This document shows positions 1-6,621 of a stretch of DNA of 7,697 nt, one piece after another; the stretch's first letter is position 1, and every line of letters starts with the position of its first letter. The position numbers and the translations under genes were made by a program. The DNA comes from Deltaproteobacteria bacterium RIFOXYA12_FULL_61_11 (lineage in GTDB: Bacteria; Bdellovibrionota_F; JAHFAK01; YA12-FULL-61-11): contig MGSU01000200.1 of NCBI GenBank assembly GCA_001799195.1, positions 1-7,697 on the forward strand. Reading direction: 5' to 3'. A model generated the notes under the pieces. The model did no database searches and had not been told where the DNA came from. It worked only from the letters and a program-made list of their open reading frames with translations.

Positions 1-312
1 CAGTCTTTTCAGCGCCGCGCGAGGACGGGAGAGGTGCGCCCGCGAGACGAGGGTTGTGGGTTGCAAGGTGTCTTTTTAATCTTTTTCAACGGCTGCTGAC
101 AGTATCATTGAAATGCTGATGACGCAGGGAGAAGATCTTCGGTAGAGCAAAGTCCAACTTGGTGTTGTTGGTGTTGGTGGTGGTGGTGTTGGTGCTCAAC
201 TTGGTGTTGCTGTGTTGGTGCTCATCGGCAAGAGAGCGCCACGCGGATCCCCCGAGCCAGGGGTAAAACGGCAAGCGAGGAAGAGCTTTTCCTAAAGCCT
301 TGTTTTTTGAAC
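1..312. other. Non-coding region downstream of the operon
   Basis: Beyond the membrane-protein stop codon there is no convincing gene. An open frame of 91 codons (86-361, minus strand) starts with TTG inside the membrane-protein gene and reads through the low-complexity tract as an Asn/Thr-rich run, so it is not supported. I found no stem-loop followed by a T-run in the minus direction, so the operon's terminator is not identified. The left end contains two T-runs (71-76 and 80-85) in an otherwise GC-rich stretch. Confidence 0.55.
155..224. repeat. GT-rich low-complexity repeat tract
   Basis: A 70-base tract built from GTT, GGT and related short units. Two 13-base exact repeats interlock in it: CAACTTGGTGTTG at 155-167 and 197-209, and GTGTTGGTGCTCA at 186-198 and 212-224, with a (GGT)n stretch between. 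The plus strand is almost free of C and A here. It looks like a slippage-prone minisatellite downstream of the operon's last gene. No function is visible. Confidence 0.75.
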
Positions 313-1683
313 TCAATGCCGAGGTCGGGAACTCCTCGGGCAACGTAAGACGATATCCCAAGGTCCTTCCCGTTCCAGGACTATCGTAAGACCCTCGCGA
401 TCAGCCAGATCCCCACACCTCGACAACCTCACCTCGGCGCTGCGAAGGAAGGCTTCGAGCACCTCCCCTTCTGCGCGAGTGGTGGAGAATAGCGTGTGAT
501 TGTAGAGATTGAGGGGCACGATGAGTATCGGGACGCACACCAGCGAGGTGACCTTGATGAGGCGACCCCAAGAGACCCACGAACGGGCGAGCAGGATGCC
601 CGAGCCGGTCAGTAGCATCAGTTGCTGAATATAAAAATACCTGTTGTCCCAAGGTGTCGCGAGCTTTTCCTCGCACTGCAGAGAACGTCCGAGTACACTT
701 GCGGTGGTCATTGCCACCAAGAAATAGCCCCACAACACCCACGGTAGTAAGGGTGCGGTCTTCCCGCTGCACCTGCGGGAGCGAGCAGCTAGTGCAGCGG
801 ACCCCAGAATCCCGCATAGCAGGGCAAGGAACAGACAGGACCGGGGTAAGCAGGAGGAGAAGAGGTCGTAGCGAAGTTGGCCTCCGAGTAAGGCTTCGAG
901 CCCAACCCTCGAGACGAGGTAGTTGGCGATAGTCTCGACCGTGGAAAAGGAGAAGGAGAGGGTCAATTCCTGAAAAGCCGTTCCCCTGATCAGGTATCCA
1001 CAGACGAGGGTGAAAACATAGGCGCTGGTGAGTTTCTCCGAGAGGGTTGGTGCAGCGGAGAGACGATACAGGGCGATCGGCCCAAGGACGATGCTCAGCG
1101 GGTTCGAGCACACGGCAAGGGTCACTGTTCCCAGCAGGAAGAGGATCTGCCAGCGGGAGGTGGGCGGGGGACCGAGGTAGAGGAGGAGTGCGAAATACAA
1201 CAGGTGCCAGATACAATACGACACATTGGTGAGCACGAGGTGATTCCCGAGTGGCAGGAGCGCAACCAGACCACAGATCATCGCCCGGGCACCATCATTG
1301 GGAAGGTACACCCGGAAGCGGCGGAGGGAAAAACATGACAGAGCGAGTACGGCGAGCAGGAAGGACGTGCCCATCATGAAGTAGGGAGTCCATCGCAAGG
1401 GGCATAACCCGAGCGCACAAACGGTGGTGAGATTGGGGAACAAGGGGATGAAACCGGCATAATGGTGAAGGAGATTGCGCCACGAGGGATGGTTGTGGAA
1501 GGGGGCAAGGAACACGGTCCCATCCTCGACCAGCATCCCGGGAGAGAGTATTGCGTTTCGGCTGCGCAAGAACAAGACGAGAGCGACCCCGCAACAGGTA
1601 AGGAGAAACCACGTGCATGCAGGAAGGGTGTAACGAGTCCTCGATCGCGGAAGGGGAATGGGCTCGTCGCTCAGCAGGGTCAC
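313..1683 (-). CDS. Polytopic membrane protein, possibly GT-C glycosyltransferase-like
   Basis: A 456-residue protein with roughly nine to eleven hydrophobic helices (about 22-40, 101-120, 133-149, 155-171, 178-207, 219-235, 281-300, 311-331, 350-366, 376-395), ending in a soluble tail of about 55 residues. After helix 1 comes a VEDGTVF segment (52-58) followed by HHYAGFIPLFPNL (73-85), and a late WDNRYFY (345-351). This pattern is typical of uncharacterised bacterial membrane proteins that resemble GT-C transferases, where an acidic pair in the first outer loop is often catalytic; that role is inference here. The start is a GTG preceded by AGGAG five bases away, overlapping the hydratase stop codon, so translation appears coupled. 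Cysteines are unusually frequent, and GC content is lower than in the enzyme genes, which may mean it joined the operon separately. No functional link to acyl-CoA metabolism is visible. Confidence 0.8.
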   Translation of the reverse strand: MTLLSDEPIPLPRSRTRYTLPACTWFLLTCCGVALVLFLRSRNAILSPGMLVEDGTVFLAPFHNHPSWRNLLHHYAGFIPLFPNLTTVCALGLCPLRWTPYFMMGTSFLLAVLALSCFSLRRFRVYLPNDGARAMICGLVALLPLGNHLVLTNVSYCIWHLLYFALLLYLGPPPTSRWQILFLLGTVTLAVCSNPLSIVLGPIALYRLSAAPTLSEKLTSAYVFTLVCGYLIRGTAFQELTLSFSFSTVETIANYLVSRVGLEALLGGQLRYDLFSSCLPRSCLFLALLCGILGSAALAARSRRCSGKTAPLLPWVLWGYFLVAMTTASVLGRSLQCEEKLATPWDNRYFYIQQLMLLTGSGILLARSWVSWGRLIKVTSLVCVPILIVPLNLYNHTLFSTTRAEGEVLEAFLRSAEVRLSRCGDLADREGLTIVLEREGPWDIVLRCPRSSRPRH

Positions 1684-1688
1684 TGCAT

Positions 1689-1693
1689 CTCCT
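1689..1693 (-). promoter_or_regulatory. Ribosome binding site overlapping the hydratase stop codon
   Basis: AGGAG, whose first base is the last base of the TGA stop of the DUF35-MaoC gene, stands five bases before the GTG start of the membrane-protein gene. An ATG four bases nearer on the same strand (ending at 1688) opens a frame that stops after two codons, so the GTG is the usable start. The overlap points to translational coupling. Confidence 0.65.
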
Positions 1694-2592
1694 CACCCCT
1701 TGCGCGGCGGGAGGACCACGGCCCAGCCGGTGGCGACGAGCTGGCCGTGCTGGTTGGTGAAGTCGCAGCGCAGCTTGACCCTCTTATGCTCGGCCTGCTT
1801 CTCCTCGACCGTGGCCTTGGCCGTGATGGTGTCGCCGAAGAAGGTCGGCGCCTTGAAGGCGCACTGCACTTCCACGGCCAGGGTGCCCAGGCCTGGCAGC
1901 TTCATGCCCAGGACCGGCGCGATCAGTGATTGCGGCAGTGCGCCGTGGGCGATGCGCGTGCCAAAAGCCGTGGTCTTGGCGTATTCCTCATTCATGTGCA
2001 AGGGGTTGAAGTCGCCGGAGATGCCGGCGAAGAGGTAGACGTCGGTCTCGGTGATGGTCTTGGTGAAGGAGGCCGTCATGCCTAGTTCGAGTTCCTCGTA
2101 CGAGTATCCCAGCTCCTGGCGCGGTTTGCCGGCCGGAGCGAAGTGGTCGATGGCGAGGATGGTCGGCTGTGGGTCTTTCGCATAGACTGCCTTGACCTCG
2201 AGCCCAACCCGTACCTCGGAGGGGGCGAGGCCCTTCAGCAGGTGGACCAGGCTCGAGTCGGCGCCGTCGAGGGCGACGAGGGCCAGGATATAGGGCGGCG
2301 GACAAGGCTGGTAGGGTTCGGCGTAGCGCACCACGGTGAAGCCCCGGACCGTGCCGGTACCCGGCAGTTCGATCCACTCGTCGCAGGGGGCGTCGAGGTG
2401 ATGCTCGCAGTGCGAGCGGGGCGGCACGAAGACCTTCTTGCAGCGCGAGCAGCGCCGGCCGAGCAGCTTCCTGCGGTCGCGAAGGGAGACCAGGAACTCG
2501 CTGCCGAGCGTGCCGGCGAAATACTGGTAGGGTAAAGCCAGCTTGCCCTCGACCGAGAAGGCGTCGCTCTCGCTGTAGCTGAACTGGTTCAT
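1693..2592 (-). CDS. DUF35 (zinc ribbon/OB-fold)-MaoC enoyl-CoA hydratase fusion
   Basis: A 299-residue two-domain protein. Residues about 20-155 are DUF35: a zinc ribbon with Cys48, Cys51, Cys62 and a fourth ligand that is probably His65 (or Cys70), since the usual second CxxC reads CEHH; then an OB-fold. Residues about 163-299 form a MaoC/hydratase-2 hot-dog domain with the catalytic Asp194 and His199 in SGDFNPLH, followed by RIAHG (213-217). The spacing matches (R)-specific hydratases, so trans-2-enoyl-CoA hydration to the 3-hydroxyacyl-CoA is likely. The steroid enzyme subunit ChsH2 also joins MaoC and DUF35 and recruits the thiolase-fold aldolase Ltp2, but there MaoC comes first; here the order is reversed. 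GGAGG stands four bases before the ATG, and the ligase stop is 27 bases upstream. Domain calls are strong; the substrate is not known. Confidence 0.93.
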   Translation of the reverse strand: MNQFSYSESDAFSVEGKLALPYQYFAGTLGSEFLVSLRDRRKLLGRRCSRCKKVFVPPRSHCEHHLDAPCDEWIELPGTGTVRGFTVVRYAEPYQPCPPPYILALVALDGADSSLVHLLKGLAPSEVRVGLEVKAVYAKDPQPTILAIDHFAPAGKPRQELGYSYEELELGMTASFTKTITETDVYLFAGISGDFNPLHMNEEYAKTTAFGTRIAHGALPQSLIAPVLGMKLPGLGTLAVEVQCAFKAPTFFGDTITAKATVEEKQAEHKRVKLRCDFTNQHGQLVATGWAVVLPPRKG

Positions 2593-2619
2593 GGTTCCTC
2601 CCCCGCGGCGTTCGACCGC

Positions 2620-5370
2620 TCAGTCGACAAAGGTGAAATGCACGAGGTCGGTGATCGCGCCCGTGCGGTGTTCGGCCCAGACCGGCCGCACCCGGGCGCC
2701 CTTGCGGATCCGGGAGAGGTCGGAGCAGTCGAGTTCGTGCCAGAATACGTCGTTGCCGCGGCAGCCGTCGAGCAGGATGAAGGCCGTGCAGTACGGGGTC
2801 TCGCGGCTCTCGCCGGTGAGCGGGTCCGGGCTGGCATAGTAGACCAGGTCGTAGTTGCCGACCGTGCCCTCGGGGCCAACCTCGACGAGTTCCGTGGCGC
2901 GCACGCGACAGACGGCGCAAGCCTCGCGCGGTGGGGTCTGCAGGCGGCCGCAGCGCGGGCAGCGGTTGGCGAGGATGCGTTGGTGATCGCGCAGTTCGGC
3001 GAGGAACTTGCCCATCAGTGGCCCGGTGTCGAAGCGCTGATCGATGGACAGCACCTGTCGCAGGACGAGCAGCTCGGGCGGGGGTTGTGCAGCTCCGGGA
3101 GCCTCGGGCGGACGGTAGCGGGAGAAGAGCCGCGCCGATTTGGCGACCAGCGACGCGTCGCCCTCGACCTTGATCCTGCCGGTGGTGAAGGCGGTCATTC
3201 CGTCGAGCTTCCCGAGATTGAGGTCGAGGAAGTCGGCCGCGGAGACGATCGTGGTGACCTCGGGACGGTCCAGGCCCTCGGTCACGGTGACTTTGCCGGC
3301 GGCGATGTTCACGGTCCAGCGGCCACCGCCCTCGCCCGTGAGGTCGTACCCGAGGCGCATGGAGACGCCCGCGAGGCGGTCGGCCTTGGCCCGCCCCGGC
3401 AGGGTGGCGAAAACATGGGCGACCGTCGCCCCCGGAGGTGGGCTCGGGGAGGCTGCTGGGAGGGGAGTTACCGGAGCGGGAGTCCCGTCGGTTCGAGCCT
3501 CTGCAGCTTCGCGGGGACGGTACTTGGTAAACACCTTGGTGGCCTTGAGCAGCAAGGAAACATTGCCCTCGGCCTTGATCTTGCCCGAGGTGAAGGCGGT
3601 CATACCGTCGAGCGTGCCGAGGTTGAGGTCGAGGAAGTCCCTCGCCGTCATGGTCACGGTCACGTCGGTCGCGCCGAGCCCGGGGGTGACGACGACTTTG
3701 CCCTTGGCGACCGCGACCGTCCATTCCCCGCCGCCGGGGCCGGTGAGGCGATATCCATAGGTCGCGGTGAGGCCGGCCGCCCCCTTGGGATCGATCCGCG
3801 TCGGCATGGTCTCGAAGACATGGGCCGCGTTCGGGACCTCGGTCCGGGGTTTCTTGGGCCGCGGGACGAGTCCCCACTCGCGCAGCACCTTCTTGAGGAC
3901 CTTGCCGACCGGATTGCGCGGCAGGTCCTGGTCCAGGAGTTCGACGTAGCGCGGTACCTTGTAGTCGGCGAGGCGCTCCCGGCAGAACGCGAGGACCTCT
4001 TCCTCGGTCAGGCTCTCGTCCGACGGTACGATGAAGACCTTGACCTCCTCCCCGCGGACCGGGTCGGGCACGCCGATGGTCGCGGCCTCCTGCACCTTGG
4101 GATGCCCCGCGAGGCAGTTGTCGACCTCCTTGGGATAGATGTTCTCGCCGCCGCGGATGATCATGTCCTTGATGCGATCCACGAGGTAGACGTAGCCGTC
4201 CTCGTCCTTGTAACCGACGTCGCCGGTGTGCAGCCACCCGCCGGCCAGCGTGGCCGCGGTGTCTTCGGGCCGACCGTGATAACCGACCATGACGTTCTCG
4301 CCGCGGATCGCGAGCTCTCCGCGTTGCCCGACCGGCAGGATCCGGTCCTCGGGATCGAAGATCTCGACCTCCTGTCCGGGGAGGGGCAGGCCGATCGAAC
4401 CGACCTTGCGCACCCCGTCGCGCGGATTGATCGTGCTCACGCAGGTCCCCTCGGTCAGGCCGTAGCCCTCGACAATGGGGATGCCGAAGGTCTCTTCGAA
4501 GCGGCGCATGGTCTCGGCGGTGAGGGGCGCGGCGCCGCAGATGCCGAAGCGTAGCGAGGAGAGGTCGTGCTGTTGCCTGCCGGGATCTGAGAGCAGGATC
4601 TGGTAGACCGCGGGCACGGCAGACCAGAAATTGACCTTGTGCTCGGCGACCACCTCCCAGAACTCCGAGGCGCTGAAGCGCTGGCGGAGGACGACCTCGA
4701 TGCCGGAGCGCATGCCGAAGATCGAGGTGAGCATGGCGTTGACGTGGAACAGGGGCAGGAAAACCAGCATGGTCGCAGAGTCCTCGACGTGCAGGGCGGC
4801 GCCGATGCCGTTGAGGTCGGCGAGCACGTTGCGGTGCGAGAGGAGCACGCCCTTGGGGTTGCCCGTGGTACCTGAGGTGTAGAAGATGAAGGCCAGGTCT
4901 TCGGGTCCGAGCGGCACCTCGGGGGCAGGTGCCGCTCGTTCGAGCAGGCGTTCGTATGAGGCGTGCCCGGACACCGGCTCGGCGCCGAGCACGATCACCG
5001 TGCGCAGGGCAGGACAGGCTGGTTGGATTTGCTCGACGAGGGGCAGGAACTGCCGGTCCACGATGATGGCCGTGCCGCCGGAATCGCCGAGCAGGTACTG
5101 CACCTCCGGTGCCTTCCAGAAGGTGTTGATCGGCCCGGCGATGGCACCAATGGCCTGGATGGCGAAGTACGAGACCAGCACGGCAGGGTCGTTCTGGGCC
5201 AGGACATGGACGACCTCCCCCTTGCCGATACCCAGCGAGGTGAGGCCGTTGGCCAGGGCGAAGACCCGCCGGGCGAACTCCCGGTAACTCGTGGGTTGGC
5301 CGTAGTAGTGCAAGTAGGTCTTCTCGTCATGGCGTTGTGCAGCTTCGGTGAGGTAGTCGCGCAGGTTCAT
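2620..5370 (-). CDS. Acyl-CoA ligase fused to two SCP2 domains and a DUF35 zinc-ribbon/OB-fold domain
   Basis: A 916-residue fusion, far longer than the 500-560 residues of stand-alone ANL ligases. Residues 1-510 are an AMP-forming acyl-CoA synthetase: P-loop YTSGTTGNPKG (164-174), GYGLTEGT (302-309), GWLHTGD (378-384), hinge DRIKDMIIRGGENIYP (398-413) and the C-terminal catalytic Lys490 in NPVGK. It should turn a carboxylic acid plus ATP and CoA into an acyl-CoA. Residues 515-619 and 650-754 are two SCP2 sterol-carrier domains, joined by a Pro/Ala-rich linker. Residues about 780-916 are DUF35, with ribbon cysteines 804, 807, 818 and 821 and then an OB-fold. DUF35 domains dock onto thiolase-fold enzymes, and two such genes lie just upstream. 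The start at 5370 follows AAGGAGG; an in-frame ATG at 5388 would add six residues. Substrate is unknown; SCP2 suggests a bulky lipophilic acid. Probably cytoplasmic. Confidence 0.95.
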   Translation of the reverse strand: MNLRDYLTEAAQRHDEKTYLHYYGQPTSYREFARRVFALANGLTSLGIGKGEVVHVLAQNDPAVLVSYFAIQAIGAIAGPINTFWKAPEVQYLLGDSGGTAIIVDRQFLPLVEQIQPACPALRTVIVLGAEPVSGHASYERLLERAAPAPEVPLGPEDLAFIFYTSGTTGNPKGVLLSHRNVLADLNGIGAALHVEDSATMLVFLPLFHVNAMLTSIFGMRSGIEVVLRQRFSASEFWEVVAEHKVNFWSAVPAVYQILLSDPGRQQHDLSSLRFGICGAAPLTAETMRRFEETFGIPIVEGYGLTEGTCVSTINPRDGVRKVGSIGLPLPGQEVEIFDPEDRILPVGQRGELAIRGENVMVGYHGRPEDTAATLAGGWLHTGDVGYKDEDGYVYLVDRIKDMIIRGGENIYPKEVDNCLAGHPKVQEAATIGVPDPVRGEEVKVFIVPSDESLTEEEVLAFCRERLADYKVPRYVELLDQDLPRNPVGKVLKKVLREWGLVPRPKKPRTEVPNAAHVFETMPTRIDPKGAAGLTATYGYRLTGPGGGEWTVAVAKGKVVVTPGLGATDVTVTMTARDFLDLNLGTLDGMTAFTSGKIKAEGNVSLLLKATKVFTKYRPREAAEARTDGTPAPVTPLPAASPSPPPGATVAHVFATLPGRAKADRLAGVSMRLGYDLTGEGGGRWTVNIAAGKVTVTEGLDRPEVTTIVSAADFLDLNLGKLDGMTAFTTGRIKVEGDASLVAKSARLFSRYRPPEAPGAAQPPPELLVLRQVLSIDQRFDTGPLMGKFLAELRDHQRILANRCPRCGRLQTPPREACAVCRVRATELVEVGPEGTVGNYDLVYYASPDPLTGESRETPYCTAFILLDGCRGNDVFWHELDCSDLSRIRKGARVRPVWAEHRTGAITDLVHFTFVD
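3109..3423 (-). repeat. SCP2 domain copy 2 inside the ligase fusion
   Basis: This encodes residues 650-754, from VAHVFATLPG to SRYRP, after a Pro/Ala/Ser-rich linker of about 30 residues. Within it, positions 3184-3234 match 3589-3639 of copy 1 with only about four differences in 51 bases, while the rest is much more diverged. The short near-identical block covers the most conserved protein segment, so constraint or partial gene conversion could explain it. Confidence 0.88.
3514..3828 (-). repeat. SCP2 domain copy 1 inside the ligase fusion
   Basis: This encodes residues 515-619 of the fusion, from AAHVFETMPT to TKYRP. It aligns without gaps to the second copy exactly 405 bases further along the gene, with 59 of 105 residues identical by hand count. 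Shared landmarks are GGG-WTV, the DFLDLNLG-LDGMTAFT block and the KYRP or RYRP end. SCP2 domains bind sterols, fatty acyl chains and acyl-CoAs in a hydrophobic tunnel. Confidence 0.88.
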
Positions 5371-5375
5371 CTCGT

Positions 5376-5382
5376 CCTCCTT
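5376..5382 (-). promoter_or_regulatory. Ribosome binding site deciding the ligase start
   Basis: AAGGAGG lies five bases before the ATG at 5370. The alternative ATG at 5388, four bases after the upstream stop codon, has only a weak GAAGA at a long distance. The strong site also falls inside the codons of the longer form, so initiation at 5370 is favoured. Confidence 0.75.
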
Positions 5383-5392
5383 GGCCATCTGA

Positions 5393-6586
5393 TCAACGTC
5401 TTCCCGGCGGTTCGCTGCCCAGCAGCATGAGTACGGTCCACAGGGTGCCGCCGAAGCCCGAGGCCAGAGCCTTTTTCACCTCGCGGCGGAGCTGGTGGTC
5501 CCCGGCCGTTCGGCGGATCTGGGCGGCCGCCTCGGCCACGCGGATCAACGCCGTGGCGCCGATCGGGTTGGAAGCGATCACGCCGCCCGAGGGGTTGAGC
5601 GGCAAGAGTCCTTCGGGCGTGAGTTGATCCTCCTCGACCAAACGCAGATGCCGATCACCTTCCAGCAGCAAGAACTCGCGCAGCCACTCCACGCCCCACC
5701 AACTCGAAGGGTCGTACATCTCGAACACGTCGAGTTCGGCCAGGGGATCTTTGAGGTCGTTGCGACGGAAGAGCCGCTCGGCGGCGTAACGCATGGTGCC
5801 GACCTCGCGCTGACCGCCCCAGAGCGTGAAGGTCTCCTCGCGGTGCACGGTGAGGTGGTCGTGGACCCAGGCGGCCTTGGCCCCGAGTTCGGCGATCTTG
5901 TCCTCGGAGGCGAAGATCACGGCACAGGCCCCGTCGCTCTGCGAGCACATGTCGATCATACGCAGCTCGCCCACCAGCGGCGGTGAACCCGAGGCCAGCT
6001 CGTCGAGCTGGTCCATGGTCAGACCGAAGCGGCGGTGGGCGTGGCGGTTGCGCATCGCGTTCTGGTCCATCAAAATGCGGTACTTCATCGCTACCCTGCG
6101 CGCCCGCTCGGCGCCGAATTCGTCGATCAGCTCCTGCGCGGCGATGCCGGTCAGGGCTCCGGTCTGGAGCTGTCGGCCCCACAGCGGATCGGCCATGTTG
6201 GTGATCCCGCCCGTGGTGTGCCCCTCTTGCAGTTTCTCGAAACCCACGGCCAGGACCACCTCGTGCAAACCCGAGGCGCAGAGATTGTCCGCGGCGCAGG
6301 CCAAGGTCGCGCCCGTGGTTCCGCCCGTGGTCACGCGTAGGCACTCCTTGCCGAAAGCGCCGGTGCCGAGGACGTGCCAACAGTCCGGCTGGTGGACCAT
6401 CTCGAACAGCTCCATGTTGCCGTGAACCACGCAATCGAGGTCCTCGACGGCTAGCCCCGCATCCGCGAGTGCTGCGGCCACGGCTTCTCGGATCAGCTCC
6501 GGCTGGTTGACGTCCTCGCGGTGGCTGGAATGTACCGTCTGCCCGGTGCCGATGATGCCCACGTTCCTGTTGCGGCGATGTTCCAT
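5393..6586 (-). CDS. Thiolase-superfamily protein (acetyl-CoA acetyltransferase-like), complete, catalytic residues replaced
   Basis: A 397-residue protein, the usual thiolase length. The ATG at 6586 is chosen because GGAGG precedes it by six bases and the N-terminus (NVGIIGTGQT, residues 8-17) matches the thiolase opening strand. The frame stays open to 6898, but that extension would overlap the upstream gene. The nucleophile motif CASG is replaced by GTTG (89-92), the GHP histidine by SNP (339-341, within NPSGGVIASNPIGAT), and the C-terminal Cys by Phe378. The NEAF/HDCF region reads MYDPSSWW (290-297). The acyl-CoA binding scaffold is kept while the known Claisen chemistry residues are gone. 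It lies between the other thiolase-like gene (35-base gap) and the ligase fusion, so the two thiolase-like proteins may form a heteromer. Alternatives are an aldolase of the Ltp2 kind or a non-catalytic partner. The fold is firmly assigned; activity and substrate are inference. Confidence 0.92.
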   Translation of the reverse strand: MEHRRNRNVGIIGTGQTVHSSHREDVNQPELIREAVAAALADAGLAVEDLDCVVHGNMELFEMVHQPDCWHVLGTGAFGKECLRVTTGGTTGATLACAADNLCASGLHEVVLAVGFEKLQEGHTTGGITNMADPLWGRQLQTGALTGIAAQELIDEFGAERARRVAMKYRILMDQNAMRNRHAHRRFGLTMDQLDELASGSPPLVGELRMIDMCSQSDGACAVIFASEDKIAELGAKAAWVHDHLTVHREETFTLWGGQREVGTMRYAAERLFRRNDLKDPLAELDVFEMYDPSSWWGVEWLREFLLLEGDRHLRLVEEDQLTPEGLLPLNPSGGVIASNPIGATALIRVAEAAAQIRRTAGDHQLRREVKKALASGFGGTLWTVLMLLGSEPPGRR

Positions 6587-6621
6587 TCTGATCCTCCCAG
6601 CGACCCCGCGGGCCGCGCTTG

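Noticed and set aside
285-308. Plus-strand terminator (GCTTT/AAAGC stem followed by six T)
   Set aside because: The stem is only five base pairs and AT-rich, there is a four-base gap before the T-run, and no plus-strand gene in the window needs it.
317-342. Stem-loop (CCGAGG/CCTCGG) near the operon end as a terminator
   Set aside because: It lies inside the last codons of the membrane-protein gene, and in the direction of transcription it is followed by an A-run rather than a T-run.
86-361. Small protein of 91 residues on the minus strand
   Set aside because: It has a TTG start inside the membrane-protein gene, and half of it is an Asn/Thr/Lys run from the low-complexity tract. No motif.
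401-1216. Minus-strand open frame of 271 codons in another frame of the membrane-protein gene
   Set aside because: It lacks hydrophobic helices or motifs, while the chosen frame shows regular membrane segments and a good ribosome binding site.
1988-4237. Minus-strand open frame of 749 codons overlapping the ligase and hydratase genes in another frame
   Set aside because: The product is Arg/Pro/Gly-rich without domains, and it overlaps two genes whose motifs are clear. It is a GC-rich shadow.
2638-4554. Plus-strand open frame of 638 codons opposite the ligase fusion
   Set aside because: It is antisense to a protein with unmistakable ANL, SCP2 and DUF35 motifs. Its composition is what GC-rich antisense frames give, and it has no recognisable motif.
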